This document shows, in pieces, positions 22,918 to 35,223 of a DNA stretch of 64,000 nt. The notes under the pieces were generated by a model. It had not been told where the DNA came from. It worked only from the letters and a program-made list of their open reading frames with translations, and did no database searches. How positions within the stretch are numbered: position 1 is the first letter of the stretch; each line of letters begins with the position of its first letter. A program made the translations under genes and the position numbers. Source of the DNA: Lateolabrax maculatus (taxonomy: Eukaryota; Chordata; Actinopteri; Acropomatiformes; Lateolabracidae); contig CM062211.1 of assembly GCA_031216445.1 (NCBI GenBank), positions 5,904,501 through 5,968,500 of the forward strand, read 5' to 3'.

Positions 22918-25816
22918 TCAGTGGAACCAGTAGTAGCGAGGATAGAGGCCGTCATAGTGGTACTCCCGCAACTGCTCGTTTGTCTCCCTCGATCTCTCAT
23001 TTTGCTCTGTGGAACAAAAAGTCAAAACAAAGTGGCTGCAATCAATAACTTTGTATAAACAAAGGATCACGTTACTACTTATATTAGGGGTCGATTGTAG
23101 TGAGAATCATCACCCGACTTCAGTTCCAACTCATTAAGCTCTAGCCACAAATGCTCCGTGCCTGCTGGATATGAAGATAGTGGCAGTAACACCTATATAA
23201 AATCCAATATTAACACCCATTCAACCAATTCAGCTAACAAATACAGTTTGTTTGTGGTTTTACTTCTCAATGACCTGCTACAAATATGTGACATGATAAA
23301 AATATCTTATTCAGGCAAAAATTTCCATTCAACTGGTGTGAATACAAGGTTAGCAATGGGGGTTATGGTGGAGATCTTTTTGTTTCCCTATAACAATAAT
23401 ACTAATTTAGTTGACCTAAACCACCCAAGGCATTGTGTATGTTACATATAGAACCCAGTCACATCTTTATGGTTAGCAGTTCTTAATTTGGAAACCGTCA
23501 CTGCAACTATATCACACCGGATAGACAACCGCAGGGAAGATTGTCATCCTCGGGTCGACCACAAATGGACACTTTGATTTGGTGTGGAGTCTCAGGCACT
23601 CCGCTGCGGTCCAGAGGCTCGTGGGTGCCGAGAGGTTTATTCTAGATCCAAACAAGAGCTCTGTCTTAAAGTGAATGTCAGGTTTTTCGCAAAGGATCAA
23701 TTAAGGTTAGCCCTCACAACATGACACAAAGTTCCGCATCTGCATCCAGGTCTTACCATCACGCTCCTCCTCGACGTAGTTCTCGAACTCATTCCTTTGC
23801 TCCTCATTGTACTCCTTCAACCTCTCATTAGCAGAAAGCCTTACCCTCTGCTCGGCTGTGGGGGGAAGAAGGGAAGGGAGAGCTGAGAAAGAAGCCAAAA
23901 ATGGTATCCATACAGTATACAACCGCTCACATGATAGCGATGGATGAAGGAGGGGGAGCCACGACTGTCCCCTCTGTAAACAGCCCGGTGTATTGTCTGC
24001 TGTGTGATTTTTCACTCTGCTATAGGCGCGGCTCAACGGGCGGCAAAAGATCGGCCTGTTGATCGGTCAGTATACCAACAGCTATTTGGTGGATTGACAT
24101 TCAATTTCGTGCCAACATTCATGGTCCCAGGGGATGAATCCTAACCACTTTGGTGATCCCCTAACCTGCCCTCTAGCCCCACCAGCGGGACAACGTTTCC
24201 ACTTGTCCTGTGAAATATCTCAACATCTACTAGATGTACTGGCACCAAACTTTGTACAGACATGCACGGTCCCAAGAGGTGGAAACCTACGGACTTTGAT
24301 GATCCCCTGACTCTTCCCCTCGTGCCACAAAAAGGTAGACATTTGTGGTTTTTAGTGAATTGTCTCAACAAGTACTGGATGGACAGCTATGAAACATGGT
24401 ACACACCTCACAGAGCTGGTAGCATGGCTGTAGACTCTTACTCTTGTTAGCCATTAGATCACTGGAAAACCCCAAACAGAATCAAACATTTCAAACTATA
24501 CCTCATGTTTACACAATTTTTTTTTTTTTTTTAGTGTATAGTGGGTCTAGTGAGGTGTTAAAAACAAATAAATGTGCGTAACCCATACCACTTACTGTAA
24601 TGCGTTAGACATTTGTGTAAACACCTACGCCTCCCTCCTGCTCCCTCACTGTACAAAACCAAACATCCACACCCATGCAGGTACAGGGCAGCCACTGTTT
24701 ACATTAGACATTGCTACGCTGTCTGTGTTTTCCTTTAAATCCCTCATTTTTACTGGAATCACAACGAGCTTGTGAAAAGTGTCGGGATTACATCACGTTT
24801 CATGTAAATGCACAGACCTGCGTCCGCTATGCAAATGTATTTTCCCTCCAAATAGACCCACCTTCACACTGACTTCACATGTAAAACTACTTGCCTGTTA
24901 ACATGCATTTGTGCTGCCTCGCTGTTTCTCCCATCCTCTGCGGATCTATCCTATTTTCCAAAATCAAACAAGCCGATCAAGTATTAACCCCTTGTGGGGC
25001 CTTAGGTGATTTACTTCTGTGACAATGAAAAAAAAGACAGAACCTGACATAAATCCATCCTGTAATAGGGTTTTTTTGTTTTCATTAGCATTTAGGCTAC
25101 TAACGCCACGCGTTTTCTAATGTCTTAAAATCATAAGAAGTTTGGAAAAGACAACCATGGCTATAAGAAAACTGCACTGAACTCACTCGGTTATGCAATC
25201 ATCCAACATCTGTTGGAAATATTGTACAGTATAAACCCGATTTGTGTTGTCTTTGTGTGTGTTGCCCGCTCAGGTTCATGAACTGAGCTGGCAAGGAACA
25301 TAATCAGCCTTTTTCTAAGTGTGTTTTTCTGTTTTTTTTTTAAGAATGTGGGCCTTTTTGTCCGGACCCAAGGCCCTGTTAGGTGCTCTGAAGGGCGGTC
25401 AAGGTGACATGACCCACAGCCAGTCTCTGGAGGACCCGCTAAAGGGCACACATGATCTCCTCTGGTGGCTTTTCCACCAGGAAAGAGAGGAATTAACAAA
25501 GACATGCCTCACCGAAGAGATGAAACTCACTGTTGTCAGCAACATTTGGGCAAGTCTGGCCATTTTTATGCTTTTATCTCAGCATGAAGGAAGTTCGTTT
25601 TTGAGAAGCTATTTTGGTGATAGAGTATGATAATAAGTTCCTGTGTGTTTGCAGGATCGTACCGAAACACCTCTCCTCCGTGTGTTTGTTCATTTGGTTC
25701 GAGGTGTGTTGGCGTACTGATGCTGGCAGTGGAAGAATGAGCGTATTGTACCATGAAACTGAGAGAGGGAGAGCCTGCTCCATACTAGCCTGTGACTCCT
25801 TCTGCAGCTTCCAGCT

Positions 25817-25847
<31 letters not shown>

Positions 25848-25991
25848 GTCAGATTTAAGAGCTGCTACTGTATAGAACAACACCTGCTTGAGTTTCCACT
25901 ACTCTCTCTCTCTCTGTTTCTCTCTTGAACTTTCACAGCTTGCAGTCGAAACCCCAAACCATATCAAAGTCCGACTACAAACTAATACTCC

Positions 25992-26026
<35 letters not shown>

Positions 26027-27399
26027 CCTGACATACGCAAGTGCTCTATACGGGAGGCCAAACATGCCATATTTTAGACTGTCCACAGTGTGGCCACATC
26101 AACAACTCAGGCAGGCAACCGCACATAACACCAAATATAAATAAATATAACCCCCACAACCCACATCTTCAAACCACAGACCAACCATTTTACCCATGAT
26201 CCTGCTCATTTTCCGACGGCTCAAAACAATATCTTCCCGGCAGACAACAGCGGCCAGCTATTGTTATCTTAAGAAGAACCTACCTTGTAGCTCAGCATAG
26301 TATCGGGGTGAGCGGCGGCTGCGGCGTTTGAAGAAGTTGGAGGCGTCCGCCTCGGGCACGAACACCTGCTGTGCTGCCCCTGAAAGTCAGAGGTCGGAAA
26401 GGTGAAGGTCATGTCAGGAGGACCAAGGTGGAGCGAGGCATGAAATAAAATAGTTGAACAGGTATCACCTTTCGGTTTGCCTGATTTTGAGTCATCCCGG
26501 ACTGCTGCACCTTCCCCCACACTGGAAACTATGAGGAAAAGGAGAAATTATTATATTTAATATTTATAAATATTATTAGCATAAATATTAACAAATGCAA
26601 GCTGAGATTTGTAAAATTTGACCTCAACTCGTACATGCATACACTCATTTTTTAAATTTATATAATAATCATTTTTAAATGTGTACAAGGTTTTGTGCAT
26701 CTGAAAATATGCACAGAAATCATAGCCTCACACTTTTTTGATGTTTGTGCCAAAAAAGATTTCCAAATTGTCCTCTACAACTTACTGCTTCACTTAACAG
26801 TCATAAATCATGTATCAAAGATGATTCAAGAGAAACTGCAAAAAAATCCATGTTTACTTCTTATAGACAAATATACAGTGCTTACTTTCCTTACTTCCTA
26901 AATTCACCACTGAAAACATGACTTAAAATGTTAATGTAAATATGAGTCACTTTAATGAGATTTAACAATCAGCATCAATTGTACAAATTGACTTTTGCAA
27001 CTTTTACAAAAGTTTCATAAACTGATTCATGATGATCTGTGTTGCCCTCAAATAAAATTAGCAAATAATGTGCTATTATAAAGATTACATTTTTAAAAAA
27101 ATGTGGAATTTACACATGAACTCTGACAACTCTGATTCCCAAAAAGGTCCAAGGTCATGTTCAAGGAAACAGAACACAAAGACATTCATAGAGTTATAAT
27201 TTCCATATCAAAGCATGACAGCACATATCAGTGCATTGTACCCTCAAAACGATTCTTCTTATGTCCCCTGAGGATGTATAATCCAAAAGTAAAAAAACCT
27301 CCCCCCACCCTTTTCCCCACCCACCCAGACAAGGTACTCACAGGTGAGGATGAGGAGGGTGGTGAGAAAAGAAAGCACAAAGACGTGAGTCCAGGACAT
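22918..27399 (-). CDS. ucma: Upper zone of growth plate and cartilage matrix associated protein (Gla-rich protein), complete
   Basis: Secreted, vitamin-K-dependent cartilage and bone matrix protein that binds calcium and restrains mineralisation. Exons: 27342-27399, 26469-26528, 26284-26379, 23757-23855, 22918-23006; every split codon keeps frame, giving 133 aa. The start ATG (27397-27399) opens MSWTHVFVLSFLTTLLIL, a clear signal peptide. Exon 3 holds EADASNFFKRRSRRSPR with a basic furin-type cleavage site, corresponding to the human KRRGKRS region. Exons 4 and 5 encode the Glu-dense Gla domain (EEQRNEFENYVEEERD, then EQNERSRETNEQLREYHYDG), ending YPRYYWFH. No Cys pair is seen in the mature part. 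Intron 3 (about 2.4 kb) carries dispersed and simple repeats. Convergent to mcm10 and upstream of phyh on the same strand, as in human. Fish can have two ucma paralogues; which one this is cannot be told. Confidence 0.95.
24118..24430. repeat. Two tandem-like diverged copies of a dispersed fish repeat
   Basis: 'catggtcccaggggatgaatcc...tttggtgatcccctaacctgccctctagccccacca...gtgaaatatctcaacatctac' is followed after about 140 bases by 'cacggtcccaagaggtggaaacc...tttgatgatcccctgactcttcccctcgtgccacaa...gtgaattgtctcaacaagtac'. The two halves align along most of their length. The unit is one I recognise from many teleost genomes. It lies in ucma intron 3. Confidence 0.65.
25817..25849. repeat. (GT)n microsatellite
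   Basis: GT run with one GC interruption, in ucma intron 3. Confidence 0.85.
25992..26024. repeat. (CA)n microsatellite
   Basis: Pure CA run in ucma intron 3, about 170 bases from the GT run. The two are complementary and could pair in the transcript. Confidence 0.9.
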
Positions 27400-27454
27400 C
27401 TTGAGGCAGAAAAAAAACACTAGTGGACTTATCAGCACACCAAATTCAACTGAA

Positions 27455-27620
27455 CTGAGAGAGGAAAGAAAGATGAGGGAGGAAGGTGGGAGAGTGGAAG
27501 AGAGTGGGAGGAGAAAGAGGAAGAGAAAGGCTCCGGGAGGGGAGGGAAACTGCTGGAATTTAATCGCCCAAGGGAGAAGAAGAAGAGGAAAACCAGGAGG
27601 GAAAAAAAGAGTGATGGGCT
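27455..27620. repeat. Purine-rich (GA/GGA) low-complexity tract upstream of ucma
   Basis: About 165 bases almost entirely A and G on the plus strand, just upstream of the ucma start codon. On the ucma strand it is a CT-rich tract that could lie in the promoter or 5' UTR. Confidence 0.65.
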
Positions 27621-30594
27621 GAGGAGAATCAAACGAAGGACAGAAGTCAAAAATCAAGGATACATCAATGTGCATTGGTGGCCCCAAATCATACAGAGTT
27701 GATGATCGGATTCAACAAACATAAATAAATAATAATTATATTTATATATTGTTAAATACATGCATATATATACTATCTTCAATGCTTTGTAACAACACAT
27801 TCAGTATAACAGAGACTTTGTTGCAATTACTATGTCTTGCAGTATTTGAATTTGCTACATTGTTGGTTTCAGTGAATAGATCCTTTTCTTTCTAGCAATG
27901 AATGCTTGAAATACTTGGACCTGCAGTAATTTATTTGTTTTGCCACTTGGGGGCAGCTCAGTTGTAACACCGACATATTATCACATTATAAAGTTGATAT
28001 GCAAACAGGTATTTAGACATCCAGAAGAATGTAGGGAGTTGATGAGTGTAAATGCAATATACAATCTCCTTTTACATATATTTTGGTCTCTACCAACTAG
28101 TTAACTAGTTGCTAATTTTGTCCGTCCACTGTTTGGTGCTGGGCAGGTATCGTACTGTGGATGTACAGAGTCTTTTTGTTAAGAACAGCTGCCTGGCTAC
28201 AGGCCAGGTTGATGAGAGCTGTAAGACTGAACCACAACAGTAAAGTTGTGGGCCCGTTAACCAAAACAATAAGCCGAAATAGGCTAAAACGCTCTGTAGA
28301 GATGAGAGCTGGTGATAACTGTCTGTGGGTTTGTCACCATGAGCAACACTCCTCACATTGCACATTGTCATCTGACCCGTCGTCAATATTAAAGTATTGA
28401 TTAGAAAAAGTCTAAAGAGTCCCTTTTTTTAAAGAGAGGGGGCAATGAGATCAAATAATACATGTTGGTAAGTACATTGGCTTTGAGATTCATCTCTTTT
28501 TGTCAAGTATTTATTTCATATTCTGTCTGGACACGTCTCTCACCACCAGCCAATCAGTTACCTAAGGCACGATGATCTGGTCTTCCACGTTAGCTGTTTG
28601 TATAGAGGTGACGTGTTTTAGTGTATTTTCTTCGGTTGAATTTGAGTTTGCTGGCCAAAGTCCACTAAGCTTGAACTGGTATGAAGTAAGGTAAATAGGT
28701 CAGTTTGAAGACTGCTTGACAAAGTTTGAAGCTGAAATCTACCTTAAATCCCCTCAAAAGAAGACATAATATTATACTTTATAGATATAGATAATATGTA
28801 GGTATTGAAAAATAATCCCCATTTAATAACACTGTTTAATGACATGGAATTTAGCAGACCTGCTGTGCCCAGCAATTTTTTTGTCCTTTGTAGGCTTTTA
28901 TGACATGCTCTATTGTGCATTGTTACCTTTCTATATGAATGAGATATATTTCCCTTGCAGGCGGAGTGTGTGCAGGTTGTAACATATTGATGCTGCACTG
29001 GACCCATTCATTATCGTTCCTGGCAGGAATGATCTAACCTGTGGTTAATGCCACATTGTGCTGCGGGCTATTGAACTCTATTTGAGGAGTTTTCCTTAAA
29101 CTGAGAGATGCAAAGTACATAAGCTGCGATGGAGTTTTCCTCTGACTGTTTCTGATGTAGTGAAATCTGAAATGTGTTTCAGTTTCCTCCAGGGGGAAAC
29201 TGGGCAGACACGACAAGCCGCTTTGCTCTGAAGAACAACAGCCAACCAGGAGTCAGGGAAACATTTAGCAGTGAATGAGCAGTTGGACCTGTGTGAGACA
29301 AACTATTTGCTGTGTGCATTTGTACATTCATGCGAATTTGTGTGCACGTGCACGTGTGTTTTCACATGCGTTCTGTGTGTGCTAGGATGCATTCCGATAA
29401 CCGATGCATGCATTCATTTTTTTGTATATGTGGGTGTATATATGTAAATGTGCCAAGTGTGCTTCTGCTAGTGTATTTGGTGTTTGTCCATATAAGGCTG
29501 TATGGTGCATAAGCATGTGTCAGTTTTGTAAGTGTGTCCCTCTGTGCATTCGTGTCTATGTGTACACAGCATATGTATCTGTGTGTGTGAGGCAGTTTAA
29601 CACTTTTCTGGGATACTGATTGTTGCAAAGCTTTCAACATTTAAGCTCTCCTGCATGTGAGTGAATTTCCTGCATTTCTGAATTAAACAGAGCTGAGAGC
29701 TTCCCTCTGGGTTTGAACAAAGCGGCTGTTTAAACAGATCCACACACACACACACTCTTAGCTGTGTTTGGATCAGGTGTTTTTTGGGGGGATCCAGTGT
29801 AGGGAGCCAGGAAATAACCAGGCCTCCATCTGAAAACAGCCAAACCCTCTGAGACTAACACGTGACTGTTTAAGCCTCACTCTCTTTCATTGGTTTAATA
29901 AGGAACACATGAGAGCAAATGTTACTGTACAATAGTTTTTGCATTGTAGATCCATTACTTACTTCGTTTAACAAAATCTACATATTACTAATGTCATGAA
30001 TTAGATGATTGTATGTAATGTATAAATATCGTGTTACCATTTCATTAACACTTATGTTATAGACTTCATTAACAATCTAATTTTTATTAATGTTATTAAA
30101 ACTTTACATTTCACAGTAGGATTTCAGAAAATAAAAATGAACATCCATTCACTCATCAAACGGTTCAAAAATCCCATCAGACACAATTGAAACACTGACT
30201 TGACATTTATAAGGCAGTCTAAGGTCAAGGCCTCCGTTAGTGTTAATTATCATAAGCTATAATCAGACCCAATCATTCACACATTTCTGCTTGAATACCG
30301 CTTTAATTGTCTCTCTCTCTCCCTCTACTTTAACTCTCTCAACTTCGCTCTACCACTCTCTAACCCATAATTCTTACTTTTATGACTAAACTTGCAAATT
30401 TCATCTTTTTTTAAGCTTGTCTATCTGTGCAATTACCATCCCTTTCTTTTCCATTTTCATAAAACAGCTTAATAGACATTTCAGGATGCATTCACACATA
30501 TTTTCCATATTTGAAGTGCAATCTCCACTGTATGTATGTAGTGCTCTAAAATACTGTAAACCAAGTAGCAGTAGGTGTCCTGAATGTCAGATGC
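27621..30594. other. Intergenic region between ucma and phyh
   Basis: No gene could be supported. It contains AT-rich DNA, a TG-rich imperfect stretch (about 29310-29600) and a small CA run near 29742. The ucma promoter should lie at its left end. Nothing in the remainder was recognised with confidence. Confidence 0.5.
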
Positions 30595-30600
30595 TTTATT
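30595..30600 (-). promoter_or_regulatory. phyh: phyh polyadenylation signal
   Basis: AATAAA on the minus strand, 211 bases after the phyh stop codon. Confidence 0.5.
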
Positions 30601-30810
30601 CTGTGTTGCTTATGAGGTAACTGACATTTCTTATTTAAATATGAATTCTTGTCTTTATGTTATTTGTTAGAGAAACATGCACTAGATTACATTTCCAAAC
30701 AGTTACAATGAGCACACACCCCAAAACCTCAATTAGTAATCTAACAATTACATTCCTCCGTCACAATAGGAAATTAGATGTGGCTGGTTTTCGTAGCCTG
30801 TGGTGTGCTT

Positions 30811-33800
30811 TTATAGGGAAATCCTTTCTCCTTGCACCAGGCGGCCTCGGAAAGCCCAGGTATCCTGTAGGCGAAACAGAATTAAAGGGTCACTTCAACA
30901 AAATTACAAAAGCAAACCTTCAGAAGAATTTATGAAAGTGTCCAGATTTGTTTCCTTGAACGTGTTATCTATACGACTTCTTTATATCCCAGAGCTGATC
31001 AGTCAGTTTACTGACTTTTTAAGCAAGATGCAATGCACTGAGCATCCTGACACACAAGAGATGGGTGCTTTTAATGTGTGATAATGACACTGTGATGGCT
31101 TCCAAGCTTCCAAATACAAATGCTGGTTGTTTTTGCAAAGGCTGACTGCAAAGTAAATGTAGCTCATGACAGAGACATATAATTTGGGGATTGTATCGTA
31201 CTCCTCACAGACCTTCTGCTTGTAGACAATGACAAGACATCAGCTAGTTATGTTGCTGTTGCTACCAGACTTGTGTTATAATTTGCTACTGTAATTTTAC
31301 AATTTTATAAATAGTTGTTCTGGGAGTGTATCCAGCAGAAATGTTGCTTTAAAAAGGACCACATAGCACCTGCTACCTGCTCCATACACAGGATATTACA
31401 CGTAGGCCTGATAGATAGCAAGGGAATGTACTGTGAAAGTAAATGTCTGACCTTGAAGGTAATTTCGTTGTCCATAGCATACTTCCTGGCTGCGATCTCC
31501 TTCACCTCTTTCTCTATGTTTTCCTGTGTGGTTCCCTCCACGTCGATGTAATAACAGTCAGCGCTGGCATAGTGGCAGGAGATGGCCTGGAAACACACAC
31601 ACACACACACGCTCACACACCATTGTCTTTAAATGTATAACATTTTGCATATCACCTGTTTTCATCACGTCTGTTGTTATGATTTGTCTTTTTGTGACTC
31701 ACAAAAATCAGAGCCTAACACATCCTGAGAGCTGATGAAGTGTGGAGCTAGTTTGTTTAAGGAAGGGCTGGGACACCAGGTGGACTATGGGTAGCGTAGT
31801 ACCTTGCGGAAGCCCTGCGTCTGGTTCATGCCAGAGCCGTGGATCAGCAGCGGATGGAAGAAGACGGTGTCGCCCTTCTCCATCTCCAGGTGCACCCTGG
31901 GGTGCTGCGGGTTGTAGCCTCGCACTCCATGGTACATCTTGTTTACGCCACCCTGAGGGGACACGAGACGGCGTGTGTGTGTTTGTACCTCTTAGCGTGT
32001 GTAATCATGCTTCCTGTAGTATTTGGGGTGTGTGTGTGTGTGTGTTTATACCTCCCACTCGGGGTAGTCGTGCTCCTGCAGTGTGCTGGTGTGTGTTCCC
32101 GGCAGGACGACCAGGCAGCCGTTCTGCCTGTTCACCCTCTCCATCGCCGTCCAAGAGCAGACGATCCTGTCTGCTGGGCGGAACGGGAAGTAATGCAGAT
32201 CCTGATGCATCGGGTGACGGGATGTCTTCTTACCTGAAACGAGAGGAGACGTGAGACCTGGACCTGGTCCATTTTTTAATTTTGGGGAATGTCTTTGTTT
32301 TGCTTTTGTTCTGGTCATGATTCATGTAAATTAGATATTTAATATCTAGAGGGACAACTTTTTTATGCCTGTTGCCGAAGAATTGTGACCAATTTTCTCT
32401 CGTTATCCAACTCAAACGCAGCCTTTTAAGTTTTTCTTGTAAACAAACAAATGTTTACATTCAGTGTTTCTCCAACAAACATGCACTGTGTTTATCCTTG
32501 AGGTCTGACAAGTGTGTTGAGTGTAAATATTATTCAATTTGCTCCGTACCTGCATCAGGAGGTTTGTTGATCAGCATTGTGTGCATGGCCATGATGTTGG
32601 GTCCAGTGAAACACTCCACATACTTCAGAATCTGACATAGAAAAGTTTTTTAGGTTTAAATTATATCAAACTTAAGTTGCTTAATGTTGTTGCCTAATCA
32701 TCTCAGTGTCCCTGGGCAAAACCTCTGTGGTGTTTGATCAAACCTTTCAAAAAGTTTTAAGGCAACAGACTGTTAATGTGTGTTGTACCTGTGGTAAGGT
32801 GCAGTACCGAAACAGTTCAGGATCTTCCTGGAAGTCCTGGAGCTTAGAGACCGCTTTCTGATCCGGAACGAACTCCGACTTCGCGATCGATACGTCCCTC
32901 ATCACCACCAGACCGGGAACCTTCACTTCCTGTCGAGAGATCTGTTCAAACTCCTTTCTGAGGAACGCACACAGAGAAGAACACACACAGATCACATTCA
33001 GCACCACACAAACCTGTTTGACCTGTTTCACTGTGCAGTTACACTTTATGTTCTTTTAATGCAAATATACAATAAGATAACAATATCCGTAGGCACATTT
33101 AACGTTTAGTGAGTTTGTCGTTCTCAATAATGGGTTTATCAAGTTCATACTATGACATACTAAGTGTTAAAGTTCAGATACTAACAGTGATGTTTTTACA
33201 CTTATACACTGGGAGAAAAGTTTCTTTTCTTTGCAGCTGTCACAGTTTCTGACGGTCACCTGAACCTGTCGATGTCCTCTTCAGACACCAGATTCTTGAT
33301 GAGGATGAAGCCATTTTCCTCATAGGAGAGTCGCTGCTCTGGGGTCAGCAGGTCAGCATCCAAAGTGTATCTGCCAAAAAAAGTGATAACACACAACAAT
33401 ATCCCCATATCTTAGTGACAAACAAGCCGCTGTAGACGGGAAATGGTTGACAGACAGTGTGCATGTGAATGCTGCGTTCAAGTCATATTGGATGCACAGT
33501 AATCTTTTCCCTTGGTGTAACAAACACCTTCTAACATGAAGCATGACCATGAAGCATGACCATGAAGCATGACCAGCCACTAAACGAGCGTAAAAATAGC
33601 ACTTCCTATAAATAAATGAAACTGAATCCAATGCCAGCTATTACTGCTGTTGCATTATTAAGCGACGTGATCCAACTGCACTGGAGAAACTGTGTCAAAG
33701 GTGAAGCGTTGATGTGTGACCCTTTGGCCTGAGGCAGCCGGGGAGGCTCCCAGATGTGCTGTGCTTGAATCAGAGAGTGGACTGAGGCCAAAGGCGCGTC

Positions 33801-34579
33801 CCTACCTCAGTCTCTGTGGGCGACTGCAGGTGAAGGTCTGAGCAGAAGTCGCTGCAGCGCTCTGAGCAGAAATCAGTCAAGGAGGAAACCAGGAAGCAGT
33901 GACAACGTCTCAGTGACAGATGCTGAGGGACACATATCATTTCCCCCATGTTGTGGCCAGCAAGGGTCTCTACTCTTTCACATGACTGCCAACACCAGCG
34001 TGCAGAGACATAATGTTCTGTTCAGTTCTCTTGTGCAACTGAAAGCACGTCAAGACAGCGAAATAAATGTCAAACATTGACATTATTAATAGTTTTAACG
34101 ACCTAATACAGGCTAGTCTTCTCAGTTACTTTAAGACAGTGTCTCCACCAAATAGATATAGACAGAAATACTGTGTAAAACATCATTTCAGAGCCTTTTA
34201 CAAATATATTTACCGTTTTATGAAACTTTTACAATGCTCTACTTTGAACCTTCACCTACATACTGCTGCACAAACAATGGCGGCCGGCAGCCATTCAGAT
34301 AACGGTCTGAACCCCCTGTTACTGTGTCTAGGAGTGAAAGACGCTAATGAATTAACGTCCATAACGCATTCACAGACAGTAATAACAGTAAATTAAACCC
34401 GTGTTTGTCCGCAGGCGACCACCGCCGGACCGCGGCCTCGTCCACCCGCGCTGTCCGCCGGCCAGCTCCGGGGATCCGCCGGACCGGACGACCGGGGGAG
34501 AGAGAAAGGATACGGGTGCAGCCGGGGGTCGATCCAGATGATTGAGCAGCAGTCTGAGTCTGTCCGCGGCCCGAGACAT
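30811..34579 (-). CDS. phyh: Phytanoyl-CoA 2-hydroxylase (peroxisomal), complete
   Basis: Fe(II)/2-oxoglutarate-dependent dioxygenase for the first step of phytanic acid alpha-oxidation. Exons: 34514-34579, 33806-33861, 33260-33370, 32789-32957, 32550-32631, 32052-32233, 31803-31952, 31452-31586, 30811-30864; phases agree, giving 334 aa (human 338). Residues 7-15, RLRLLLNHL, form a perfect PTS2 peroxisomal signal. The iron ligands are H171 and D173 in HPMHQDLHYF and H260 in FFHPLLIHGSG. R271 in QGFRK fits the 2-oxoglutarate-binding arginine. The last exon is small, about 590 bases from exon 8, and encodes DTWAFRGRLVQGERISL, matching the human C-terminus in outline. The exon 1/2 join (AAP|SAA) is the least certain; it was chosen because it keeps phase. 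The gene is head-to-head with cdk17. Confidence 0.95.
33535..33573. repeat. Three exact tandem copies of a 13-base unit
   Basis: CATGAAGCATGAC occurs three times head to tail without mismatch in phyh intron 2. Confidence 0.9.
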
Positions 34580-34654
34580 TTTGGCTGTCAGGATGTGTTG
34601 ACACGAGAAAAACAGAGAGAGCGGGACTGACGGGGGCGAAGAGCAGCGGTGACA

Positions 34655-34698
<44 letters not shown>

Positions 34699-34724
34699 AC
34701 TACACACACACACACACACACTGA

Positions 34725-34758
<34 letters not shown>

Positions 34759-34896
34759 ACTACACACACACTGACTACACACACACTGACTACACACACA
34801 CACACTCACTGACTACACACACACTGACTACACACACACTGACTACACACACACACACACACTCACACACTGACTACACACACACACACTCACTGA

Positions 34897-34932
<36 letters not shown>

Positions 34933-34933
34933 A

Positions 34934-34969
<36 letters not shown>

Positions 34970-34980
34970 TACACACTGAC
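34655..34980. repeat. CA-rich minisatellite with CTGACTA spacers upstream of phyh
   Basis: About 325 bases of CA dinucleotides interrupted by the heptamer-like CTGACTA or TCACTGACTA at varying intervals, roughly ten times. It begins only about 75 bases upstream of the phyh ATG on the gene strand, so it lies in or beside the promoter/5' UTR. Confidence 0.9.
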
Positions 34981-35188
34981 AGGTCTGAACAGCCTGACTA
35001 CTCTGAGGAAAAACAACATGTCATTCTGTTATGAAGTAATATATGTGGTGATAATTAATACCATTGAAAAGCATGGACAGATATTATATATATATATATG
35101 TGATGTCATATAAGACCCTTGTGCAGCCTAACACAGGAGATAAAGCATCATAATGTTTATTAAAGGGCAAGTATGTTCACTCAGATAT

Positions 35189-35223
<35 letters not shown>

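Noticed and set aside
23512..23700. Possible transposon-derived frame in ucma intron 3
   Set aside because: No reverse-transcriptase or transposase motif could be identified on either strand.
27259..27687. 142-codon minus-strand frame around the ucma start
   Set aside because: Only the part from the ATG at 27399 to the donor at 27342 is coding. The upstream part is low-complexity pyrimidine-rich DNA and the downstream part is intron.
28180..28400. Possible dispersed repeat between ucma and phyh
   Set aside because: Contains 'aacaataagccgaaataggc' and 'gataactgtctgtgggtttg', which seemed familiar, but no internal second copy or terminal structure was seen.
34588..34809. Cysteine/valine-rich frames across microsatellites
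   Set aside because: Direct translation of CA/GT repeats, not protein genes. The same applies to similar frames near 40622, 49859, 51205 and 62133.
34655..34980. CRISPR-like look of regularly interrupted repeats
   Set aside because: The repeats are CA dinucleotides with a short spacer-like heptamer. Unit length and vertebrate context exclude a CRISPR array.
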